Origin: Actinidia chinensis | Taxonomy: Eukaryota > Streptophyta > Magnoliopsida > Ericales > Actinidiaceae | Length of the DNA stretch: 20,000 bases | Direction: 5' to 3' | Assembly: GCA_009663005.1 (NCBI GenBank) | Contig: VIGQ01001295.1 | Span: 20,001-40,000 of the forward strand | Shown: positions 7,999-15,130 of the stretch, in pieces | Layout of the letters: each line of letters starts with the position of its first letter | How positions within the stretch are numbered: position 1 is the first letter of the stretch | The notes under the pieces: model-generated | Databases searched by the model: none | Told to the model about the DNA's origin: nothing | Seen by the model: only the letters and a program-made list of their open reading frames with translations | Program-made: the position numbers and the translations under genes

Positions 7999-8665
7999 GT
8001 GAAATTTGTATAGAAATCTTTTACAGAATGATGCATCTGATTGTTGTACTTTCTTTTATTTTAGGTTAAAGTTATTCTGCATTGTGACTTTACAATTTCA
8101 AAATTGACGCTGTCGTAGTATTTAATGTTGATTTCTATTTGTTTTGATGTACGTACATAGAATATTTTTACAGAATGATGTGCCTAACACTTTTCCATTC
8201 ATTTCACGTCAAAAAACTCACTATGGCACTAACATTAGTAATTTCAAAATTGTCAGAACTACTCGTTCTGTTTTTATTTATTTATTTATTTGGATTAATT
8301 CTGATTTTGATTTCTTCATCAAGATTTTGTTGTTTATCATCTTCGTTTCGATTGAAAAATGATACTACCAAACAACAAAAAACCCACCAACAACAACCCC
8401 CCCCCACCACGACCCCACCGCACCACACCCAAAATTTTGCATAGAATTTTTATGCAGTATGATATGTGCATTTATTGTCCTTCTATTTCGAGTCCAAGTA
8501 CCTACCACTTCGACTTGTTATTTCAAAAACTGTCAAATACGCAAAATTCTATTTATTCGTCACCTCTTCCATTGCAAATTACATAGCGTATTTGTTGTTC
8601 TTCTAGTTCGAGTCAAAATACCCACCACTGTAACTTATAATTTCAATATAGCGACTGCCATGTCA
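7999..8665 (+). repeat. Four diverged tandem units of about 90-120 bp (intron 4)
   Basis: Units begin near 7999, 8151, 8434 and 8573. The first three share ATAGAA..TTTT.CAG.ATGAT near the start. All carry TTCTATTTCGAGTC-like or related pyrimidine-rich centres, and several carry ACCCACCACT followed by TTATTTCAAAA.TGTC. The spacing is uneven because of insertions between units 2 and 3. Confidence 0.5.
8368..8432. repeat. C-rich/A-rich low-complexity tract
   Basis: The given strand is almost free of G and contains CCCCCCCCC and several CCAC/CCCC runs. The minus strand, which is the sense strand of the surrounding gene relic, is therefore G-rich with at least four G runs and might fold as a G-quadruplex. 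Confidence 0.5.
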
Positions 8666-8756
8666 ATATAACATTGATTTTTGCATTTCAATTCTGTTTG
8701 CTTTTCATTTTTAGCTTGATTTTGGATATGGGCATGAATGAGGATGAAGAATGTAC

Positions 8757-8894
8757 CTTGGTTTTGGGAGCAAGACCTGCCATAAGAGCAGCAGCTGCAT
8801 TGCCTGCATTTTTTTCCTCAATGAAACTGATGGTTGAATTGATAATGAGCAGCACAACAATACCAACAAAGTCTTGCCAATCCGGTGGCTTGCC
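8757..8894 (-). pseudogene. H+-ATPase exon 4 remnant, fully open (TM2 and start of A domain)
   Basis: An uninterrupted 46-codon exon starting [11 protein letters not shown] and ending GLAPKTK, including NSTISFIEE and [13 protein letters not shown]. It has exact splice borders (ATGCAG/GGC, AAG/GTACAT). It is nearly identical to functional plant pumps. The visible oddity is EEKNAG where the family has EENNAG. This is the strongest single piece of evidence for the family assignment. Confidence 0.92.
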
Positions 8895-9049
8895 CTGCAT
8901 ATTGTTGATATTTTCATGAGAGAGAGAGAGAGCAGTAATTCTAGGTACCCGTAGTTTTTATTCAGAATTTTACCTAGAAATTGAAGCGTGTGGTATAGAT
9001 TCTAACAATGTCTGCGAGCATCCTCAGAGTGAATCTTGTTACGGTTTTT

Positions 9050-9300
9050 CATAACACTTTTTAGAAATCGTATTTGAAAAGAAAATCGCTTGTGGTTTTC
9101 ACGCATTGTTCATTTTTGCAAAAAAAAAAATTTTTTTTTGAATTGGAAAACATCTTTTGCCATACTTTCTCGTATATAGGTTTCGTTTTTAAAACAAAAA
9201 AATCAGAACCAAGTTTTCGAATCCATCAACTAAATAAGTTTTTTTGGGATTTTCAAAAAATGAACTAAAAACAAGAAAGAAAAACAAAACAAACAGGGCT
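9050..9300. repeat. A/T-homopolymer-rich repeat, copy 2 (intron 3)
   Basis: Shares CCATCAACTAAATAAGT.TTTTGGGA with copy 3 (CCATCAACTAAATATGTG near 10757), plus the AAAACAAG/AAAACAAAAC tail style. Contains an A11/T9 junction near 9120. Confidence 0.4.
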
Positions 9301-9528
9301 GTCAATTCTAGGTAAATTCTGGAATATGTATCCATCCTATTTAAAAGTACCAATCCATTTTTGGTGTGAACTTTAATTTGAAACCTTTTCCCATCTTTTT
9401 ATACAAAATACCCTATAAAAATTAGTTTTCAAAGAAATGATATCTTTTGGTACTGCTTTGAAGCCCATTCAAAATCAATTGCTATATAGATTTGCACTCT
9501 CGGTGTGCATTTTCGCTAGGTGTGTGGT

Positions 9529-9554
9529 CTCTCTCTCTATAGATAGAGAGAGAG
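9529..9554. repeat. Perfect CT/GA palindrome beside exon 3 donor
   Basis: CTCTCTCTCTAT, a two-base AG centre, then ATAGAGAGAGAG: two 12-base arms in perfect inverted match. It lies 3 bases inside intron 3 on the minus strand and could form a hairpin next to the donor. Confidence 0.75.
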
Positions 9555-9559
9555 TCTAC

Positions 9560-9692
9560 CCTCCTTAGCCAAAGCAATGGCTAGGGATGGCAATTTAACC
9601 CAACAACGCCCGATACCCGTTGGGCAACCCCGTCCCGTTTAGGGCGATTTGGAAAAAAAAATTCAAATCCGATTAATAAACTGGGCGGTGGC

Positions 9693-9730
<38 letters not shown>

Positions 9731-10062
9731 GATTTATATATAAAAATAAAATTAATCTATTTTTTTATATATCATAATAGCCCTTATTTTAGATATTTAC
9801 TATATATATAGCCAATAATTATATACAAAATATATATATATAATTAAAAAAATTACTAACGGGGCGGGCGGCGGGGTGAGTTTTGGTAAACGGGGCGGTG
9901 GTGGGGAGGAATCCCACCCGATTAATAAACGGGGCTTGGGTGGGGGGGCCCAACCCTGCCCAACCCGCCCGTTGCCATCCCTAGCACTGGCCGTGATGCA
10001 GCAGACTCCATGACCCATGAAGGGGCGCCACATGAACGCCAAAAACTTGAGAACTTGCTCTC
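9560..10062 (-). pseudogene. H+-ATPase exon 3 remnant (TM1-TM2), split by a hAT MITE
   Basis: Residues matching KFLAFMWxPxSWVMESAA (TM1 region) lie at about 10062-9992. The exon then resumes as AIALA at about 9581-9560. Between them is a 402-bp transposon. Separate one-base losses occur in the PLSW and AAIM codons. The acceptor (TTAACAG) and donor (GG/GTAGAC) are still present. Exon length without the insert is about 100 bp, as expected for the family. Confidence 0.8.
9582..9983. mobile_element. hAT-type MITE inserted in H+-ATPase exon 3
   Basis: The 402-bp element has perfect 12-bp terminal inverted repeats, TAGGGATGGCAA at the left and TTGCCATCCCTA at the right. It is flanked by 8-bp target duplications GCAATGGC (9574-9581) and GCACTGGC (9984-9991), which differ at one base. 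An 8-bp duplication and TAGGGATG ends are the signature of hAT transposons (Ac/Ds group). The interior is GC-rich sub-terminal repeats (GGGCGGTGGCGGGGAG, CGGGGCGGTGGTGGGGAG) around an AT core and has no transposase, so it is non-autonomous. Confidence 0.9.
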
Positions 10063-10166
10063 CTGTTAACCACAATTTTTGGATCACAAATCAGTTAATT
10101 TCAAGAAATTTAACATGTGAAGCTACAATTGCAAATAGTGGATCAATACAAATAAATATAAAGTAC

Positions 10167-10284
10167 CTTTTTTCTCCTCAAGCTGTTAGGGCCAAAAATT
10201 TGGAGCCTCTTTTTCTCCTTCCTCTAAGATAACCCTCCCTTGTACTTTTAAGCTGCTCAACACACTTCCTCAATGGTAGATTTT
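10167..10284 (-). pseudogene. H+-ATPase exon 2 remnant (cytosolic N-terminal region)
   Basis: Corresponds to the family segment ENxPIEEVFxQLKxTREGL ... IFGPNKLEEKK. Similarity is clear only when the frame is shifted several times: a base is missing around the PIEEV codons, extra or missing bases occur near EVF and EGL, and another near GPNKL. Splice borders survive (acceptor GTGTAG, donor AAAG/GTACTT). In the single continuous frame it hits a stop. Confidence 0.75.
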
Positions 10285-10509
10285 CTACACCCCATTCAAC
10301 TACATCAATATCAACATCCTACAATGTTACAACTAGCGGGCCCTTAATCTAGCATATACTAAATGGACGGTGAAGATTGGTCTCACGGATTAGCCTGTAC
10401 TTGACTAGATACCGGTTTGATTTGGGATTATTACAAGACAGACCCAAATTACTTTTGACAAAGAATTTTCCGCGATTGGTAGAGAATAGAAAGGTCATCC
10501 CATTTCAAT

Positions 10510-10815
10510 ACAGTTTCCTAAAAAAAATTCTCCTATTTAAGGAAAAGTTTGATTTTTTTCTTTTTTTTTTTGTTTCGAAATCTCTACAAATGCCTGCGCG
10601 CGAAAGTATTAGGCCGATGTCTTTTTTTTGACAATTTTAATTTTTTTTTTTCTTTCTGTTTTCGTAGATCTTTTTAAAACATCCATATGTTTTTTTTATG
10701 TTTTTCTGTTAAAAATGGTCCTTTAAAACAAAATTCTTGAAAACAAATTGTGAAAACCATCAACTAAATATGTGTTTTGGGAAAAAGATAATCAAAAAAT
10801 AAGATGCAAAACAAA
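10510..10815. repeat. A/T-homopolymer-rich repeat, copy 3 (intron 2)
   Basis: Contains long T runs at 10545-10573 and 10622-10651 and the block CCATCAACTAAATATGTG that matches copy 2. It has no coding content. Confidence 0.35.
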
Positions 10816-10978
10816 AGCCTCAATAGGATCAGCACACAGATCTGAGATAAATGTCTCATTAGAGAGTGGATTTCACCTTGTGAAACCCATCTCATATAAG
10901 ACGTCTTCGTCTAGTTTTGTGAACAAAATCCGCAAACACGTAATTTTCTTTTTTTTTTCAAATGAAACAATTCCATAA

Positions 10979-11198
10979 TTTGATTGGTAGGAAAAATGTA
11001 ACAAAAATAAGTATTTATAATAAAATTTAAAACGTCCTAGATTTTGTTTTGATTCCAAATATGGTGAGGGAAATGGTATGAAAATGAAAAATTTAGGCAA
11101 TCCAATCATTGGAAACCATTGAATAATTTATATTTTTATTTCTATTTTTTTTACCCTCACCAAATCCTTGATACCAAATCCTTGATACAAACAAAGTC
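10979..11198. mobile_element. Possible Tourist-like MITE (intron 1)
   Basis: The right end reads in reverse AGACTTTGTTTGTATCAAGG and carries a 14-base tandem duplication of TATCAAGGATTTGG, the same sub-terminal motif seen in the other intron MITEs. TTA follows at 11199-11201. The left end near TTTGATTGGTAGG is less certain. Confidence 0.35.
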
Positions 11199-11227
11199 TT
11201 AAAAATTGGGGGTTATGTTGTGCTTAA

Positions 11228-11278
11228 AAGATCAACTTGCTCATTCTTGATCTCTTCCAAGGAGATCTGGGAGGCCAT
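11228..11278 (-). pseudogene. H+-ATPase exon 1 remnant (start codon, N-terminus)
   Basis: Seventeen open codons read MASQISLEEIKNEQVDL, matching the N-terminus of plant H+-ATPases, whose first exon ends at the same V-D-L position. The ATG is at 11278. The base pair after the exon is TT instead of GT (TTAAGC where GTAAGC is expected), so the donor looks lost by one substitution. Confidence 0.85.
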
Positions 11279-11400
11279 GATGGCACAACCAAAAGGAAGA
11301 AAGAAAGAGAGCACTCTCTCTCTCTCAATCTCTCTCCCTATCTCACTCCTACTTTTTTTCTCTCTCTCTCTAGTCCCTGCCTTTGGGCATGCAAGAACAG
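11279..11400 (-). other. Probable 5' leader of the H+-ATPase relic, GA-rich
   Basis: Read on the coding strand, the sequence upstream of the ATG is a GA-rich tract (CT-rich on the given strand, 11307-11372) with several GAGAGAGA runs. GA/CT-rich leaders are common in plant genes. No TATA box or transcription start could be fixed. The upstream limit is arbitrary. Confidence 0.4.
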
Positions 11401-11479
11401 AGTCTTTAAAAGGGAGGGGAAAGACAAGTGGGTGGTATTTCAAGAATTCTATAACTAATTTTTCAAGAGAATTGCGCGG

Positions 11480-12190
11480 CAACGTTAACGAACTGGTCTG
11501 CGGGCAACCTGTGATCGCCTGTTTCTTAGCAGGTGGCCAGTGAGTGTTAGCTATAGGCTTTGAGATCCTCCAAAAACTTTGGTTAATATATGGTGTTTAG
11601 AGTCTCATTTTGTTTTTCAAAAAAAATAAAATAAATAGATTAACTTTCTTTAATCATGCAATATTACAATAATATCCTTAACACTTTTGTTGATTACCAA
11701 AATTACCTATTTCTTTTAGTTTAGGCATTTATTTAAAATTTATATAATAAAAATAAAAAATAAAGTGCATTTAATTAAAATATTATATATATATAAATCA
11801 TTCCTCTTAAATTTTAAGAGAATTATGAAGTTTTGGGCACAAAATTTTAGTTCGCCTATTTTCTATTTCTTTTTTAACTCATTAAATTTCTTATATGGAA
11901 GCGACAAAACTTCTATTTTTCTTATTTTATTCTATGTGTATACAACGTCAATGACAATTAATAATTAACGAGTACTTCTAATAAAATTAACTTTAAAGCT
12001 TTAATTGTAATGAATTAAATTTTAATATTTTGATTTGGTTATAATTAAACGCTTCATCGGTCGCTATTTTATTAAAGTTGATGGAACCAACTAATTCTTG
12101 CAAAAGAATTAAAGAAATTACGTTTTTCAATATTATCATATTTTAATCGATTGAATAAGCGTTCATTTTCGAGTAAAACTCGGAAAATTA
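11480..12190. other. AT-rich intergenic DNA, no gene recognised
   Basis: Upstream of the H+-ATPase relic. A short GC-richer piece (11470-11545) could be former promoter or leader. The rest is AT-rich with short open frames that show no family similarity. Confidence 0.4.
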
Positions 12191-12195
12191 GCTTG

Positions 12196-12300
12196 AATTT
12201 TAACTTAAAAATAAATCTAATTGCATCGATTTTAATTTAAAAATAATATATAATTGCATCGATTAAGGCCTTTAACTTGAAAATAATATATAATATATAC
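12196..12300 (+). repeat. Short tandem array of 33-36 bp units
   Basis: Two adjacent units share TTAAAAATAA...ATAATTGCATCGATT (or CTAATTGCATCGATT), and a third, more diverged one has TTAACTTGAAAATAATATATAA. AT-rich and noncoding. Confidence 0.5.
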
Positions 12301-12339
12301 CAGCCGGAATATGGTATATTTTTCCAGCAATTGCTTTGT

Positions 12340-12515
12340 GGTGTTGGAGTGTGGTGGTGCGGGTGGGGAGCACAAGTTGATCATGGAGGGGGTGGGGAAG
12401 GGGTGAGGGGAGATGGGAGGACAGGTGGTGCTGGTAGGGAAGTCGTGGCGGTTGGCGGATCTGGGGACTGCCGGCGATGTAAGGCGTGGCCGTGGGCGTG
12501 GGCGTGGGCGTGAGA
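12340..12515. other. G-rich patch ending in a GTGGGC hexamer repeat
   Basis: A sharply bounded block rich in G on the given strand (GGGGGTGGGGAAGGGGTGAG and similar) inside AT-rich DNA. It ends in four GTGGGC/GTGGCC units (12484-12512). Both strands have open frames here, but neither resembles a protein family I recognise and the residue composition is low-complexity. It may be captured GC-rich sequence or the decayed start of a gene. Confidence 0.5.
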
Positions 12516-12540
12516 AATTCAATGGGTTTAATCTCCTAAC

Positions 12541-12773
12541 GGGCCGTTTGGCGCGGATATGGAGGGGGATAGTTGTAAGGGGGGATAAATTTTTTGAGAG
12601 GGATAACTTTGGAGGGGGATAACTTTTAATTTTGTTTGATACTTTTAGAATGGTTGGATAAGGGTTTTTTTGGGGATAAGAGCAAATATATAGAGAGAAA
12701 CACAATATAAAATATTTAGATATTAAAAATAAAATGTTCCAAAATACAAAATATAAATATTTGGATCCTTTGT

Positions 12774-12808
<35 letters not shown>

Positions 12809-12816
12809 TTTTTTTA

Positions 12817-12849
<33 letters not shown>

Positions 12850-13054
12850 CTTATCCCTCACCCCACCTTATCCCCCGGATAACTTTTATGTTAGGGTCTA
12901 GGCCACCAAACATTATTCGCCTTTATCCACTCTGCTGGGGAAAAATATCCGGGGGCATAAATATCCGCCTCCTTATCCTCCAGCCAAACGACGGGGGAAA
13001 AAATTATCCGGGGGGAAAAGTTATCCCCCACTTATCCACCAGCCAAACGGACCC
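12541..13054. mobile_element. PIF/Harbinger-type MITE, 514 bp
   Basis: The termini are inverted copies: GGGCCGTTTGGCGCGGATA at the left and, reversed, GGGTCCGTTTGGCTGG...GGATA at the right. TAA lies at both flanks (12537-12539 with one extra C, and 13055-13057), the 3-bp duplication typical of Harbinger/Tourist elements. Sub-terminal GGGGGATAACTTTT-type motifs recur in both halves in opposite orientation. A TA microsatellite (12777-12804) lies in the middle. No transposase frame. Confidence 0.75.
12777..12804. repeat. (TA)14 microsatellite
   Basis: An uninterrupted alternating TA tract of 28 bases in the centre of the 514-bp MITE. Confidence 0.9.
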
Positions 13055-13057
13055 TAA

Positions 13058-13720
13058 GGGTAATTTCATTTTTTGGGACACAGGTGTAGGGTAATTTGTT
13101 ATTTGATCCTCTAACTTTCATCTAGATTTCACTTTCTCCTTCATATTTTAATTTGAACTATTTAAACTCTAACTTCGAGACAATTCAATATAGAACGTCA
13201 TTCCAACCGTTATAACCTGGGGTGAAAATAGTCATGCTGACCTAAAAAGGCAAAATATTTTGTTAACACATTTTTTTAAGATAAACAAAATCTTCAATCT
13301 TTAGTGATTTTTATTCAAATAAATAAAAAAATAAAATTATTTTCGAACTTTTTTAGTTAAGAGGAATCAAAAAAATATAAATTTTTGATTAATCAATAAA
13401 AAAAATTTAATAAAGACAAAAAAATCATTGATGGATTGTAATATTGTATGATCGCATAAGGGGCTTGTACTGGATCAGTTTGATGCCCTATGACTTTTTA
13501 TGGCCCTACATGGTCCCAAATGACTAATTCACATGCTGCTTTGTATGATCCATCAGGTCAAGTTAGTGGGAGTTATGGGGTTCAGGCATGGATTCAGGCA
13601 GGAATGAGCTCAAAGAAGTTGGAAATATTTGATTAGACGTTTCAATTTTGAGTATTGGTGTCCCTTTCATTAAATTAATAATTTTTTAATTACTTAACGG
13701 GTGCAATTTTTAAAAAACTT
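13058..13720. other. Intergenic DNA, no gene recognised
   Basis: AT-rich, with one GC-richer stretch at 13450-13620 (TTTTTATGGCCCTACATGG and nearby) that looks like decayed non-local sequence, possibly retroelement-derived. No conserved protein motif could be read in any frame. Confidence 0.35.
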
Positions 13721-14200
13721 TCCAATGGTCATGCATCATCGTAAAATATCCCAGTGGGTCACCTATTCTCGTAAAAACTTCTCATTTTAGAAAAATTATG
13801 GTCTTAATTTCTATGCAATTCATCAAATGGTTGATGGACTATATTGGTGCAATTTAAGTATTTTGAGCTCTATTTTGAATCTCATTTTAATGATCCAAAA
13901 CATTTTGGATCCTATTTTAATGGAGTTTTGGTAAAAAAACATTATTCAATATTCCGTTACCATTTTTTATAATTTAATAAATAAGTGTAATATACAAAAT
14001 TATACTCATTAATTATATATAAATTAATATTAATCTATTTTTATCAATATGATTTTTTTAATTCATACTCATCCTTGTTAAAGTTTTTCATTGTCACGCA
14101 TCTAAGGACATTTTTCTACTGGGCCACTCATCCTTATAAAACTGCCCATGTGTCACCATCCTATTAAAACTTCCTAATGGGTCACCTCTGATAGTAAAAA
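13721..14200 (+). repeat. Degenerate 28-33 bp minisatellite in two blocks
   Basis: Units such as CCAGTGGGTCACCTATTC followed by TCGTAAAAACTTCT (13751-13783) recur at 13721-13750, 14116-14145, 14145-14172 and 14173-14200. The common core is TGGGTCAC..AT...TAAAA.TTC. The two blocks are split by about 330 bp of AT-rich DNA. Confidence 0.5.
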
Positions 14201-14527
14201 AATGGCTAAATAAATTTAAATAGATTAATCATCTAAAATTTCACCCATGATAACCCATCCTCACAGGGTTTTTTTTATTTTTTATTTATTAATATTCATG
14301 ACTTTATTTTCTTTTTTTTTTATTTAAATGTACAATAAAATCCCCAACAGGTACTGGGGGATGCCATTTTTACGGGTATTCGTGGCGGCTGCCGCTGGGT
14401 GACGCTAATAACCACGGCCTCATGGGACCGGTTTGTTCGGGTGATGGGTCAATGGGCTACAACCAAATTTTGGACTTCATAGCCCAGAACAAGACCGCAC
14501 TCTCTAAAATTCCAATATTGTTTCGGC
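14201..14527. other. Intergenic DNA with a GC-rich island, no gene recognised
   Basis: AT-rich to about 14340, then a GC-rich stretch (14350-14500: TACTGGGGGATGCC ... TGGCGGCTGCCGCTGGG). There is no recognisable protein or RNA. Confidence 0.35.
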
Positions 14528-14770
14528 TAAATTACACTTTGCACCTCTTTAGTTTTACAAAAAAAATAAATTTTTTACTCCTTACTTTCAATTGTATATC
14601 AGCCAACTCCTTGCATTTTACTTTAAGTGTCAAAGTGGGGCTTAGACTTTACGTTACGCAACCTCTTTCCTTCAATTGAACATCAGATGAATAAAAGGGT
14701 CACGTTAACATTTTATTTAACGTGAGATTTTTGTTAAAGTGCAAGATCAAGTGCAAAGTGTAATTAATTA
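14528..14770. mobile_element. MITE with TAATTACACTTTGCAC-type ends
   Basis: The left end TAAATTACACTTTGCACC faces its inverted copy GTGCAAAGTGTAATTAATTA at 14751-14770. Inside the right half lies a perfect 8-bp hairpin, CACGTTAA and TTAACGTG, with an 8-base loop (14701-14724). The interior is noncoding. The superfamily and target duplication are unclear. Confidence 0.55.
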
Positions 14771-15059
14771 ATTTACCCCTATTGTTTCAGATTACTGCTA
14801 TGTTGGAACAACATGGATGATACCCAGACTATTTCCCCATTCCACCAAGGTTTCATATGCCAAGCAAAATGGGTTGCTTGGTTACTTTGGCATGGCATGT
14901 TGGGGGTGACAACAACTGCGGACTGGCCTGGGCCCTTTTTTCACCTACAAGTTGATCTTGTGCTCGGAGCTTGTCCAATTTATTTTTTAATATTCATATT
15001 CCCGTTCAGCCTAATTAAGTTTGAAAGAGATTAATTTGGGTCGAACAAAATTTTTTTAT

Positions 15060-15130
15060 GAACCTGAGGAAACTTGAACTAGATTTCTCAAATTCTAGAT
15101 CTTTACCATTTGAGCTATCCCTCAAGGTTC
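15060..15130 (-). mobile_element. tRNA-like sequence, probable SINE head
   Basis: On the minus strand 71 bases contain TAGCTCAAATGG, a good match to the RNA polymerase III A box, and AGTTCAAGTTTCC, a weaker B box. A 5-bp anticodon-arm-like stem (CTAGA/TCTAG) lies between. The ends GAACCTTGAGG and CCTCAGGTTC pair with one bulge, and a short A run (ATAAAAAAA) follows. It lacks a normal 7-base anticodon loop, so it is not a working tRNA gene. Confidence 0.5.

Larger units (their letters stand above)
738..11278 (-). pseudogene. AHA: Plasma-membrane H+-ATPase (P3A ATPase) duplicated pseudogene, 15 exon remnants
   Basis: Plant plasma-membrane H+-ATPases pump protons out of the cell using ATP and energise secondary transport. 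Remnants of the whole protein are readable in order on the minus strand: N-terminus, TM1-2, A domain with TGES region, TM3-4 with IPIAMP, DKTGT region, N domain, KMITGDQ region, GDGVND region, TM5-10, and a C-terminal regulatory domain ending in YTV. Introns with GT/AG borders sit between them, so this is a gene duplicate and not a processed copy. Most exons contain one or more single-base indels, catalytic motifs are damaged, two splice donors are mutated and a MITE interrupts exon 3. No exon series can give a full-length pump as written. The locus spans 10.5 kb because its introns are filled with small transposons. Family identity is very secure. Which paralogue it came from is not determined. 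Confidence 0.93.

Noticed and set aside
738..11278. Processed (retrotransposed) pseudogene
   Set aside because: Introns with GT/AG borders are present at the family's exon boundaries, so reverse transcription of an mRNA is excluded.
738..11278. All lesions being sequencing errors in a working gene
   Set aside because: The transposon in exon 3, the TGES to TAES substitutions and the two donor substitutions cannot be homopolymer miscalls. Some single-base indels may still be errors.
12232..12705. Proline-rich open frame of 157 codons, minus strand
   Set aside because: It spans the G-rich patch and runs into the left end of a MITE. Low-complexity composition (PRPRPRPR) comes from the GTGGGC repeat. 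No family recognised.
13751..14200. CRISPR-like array
   Set aside because: The units are degenerate, few, unevenly spaced and lack unique spacers. The genome is clearly a plant's.
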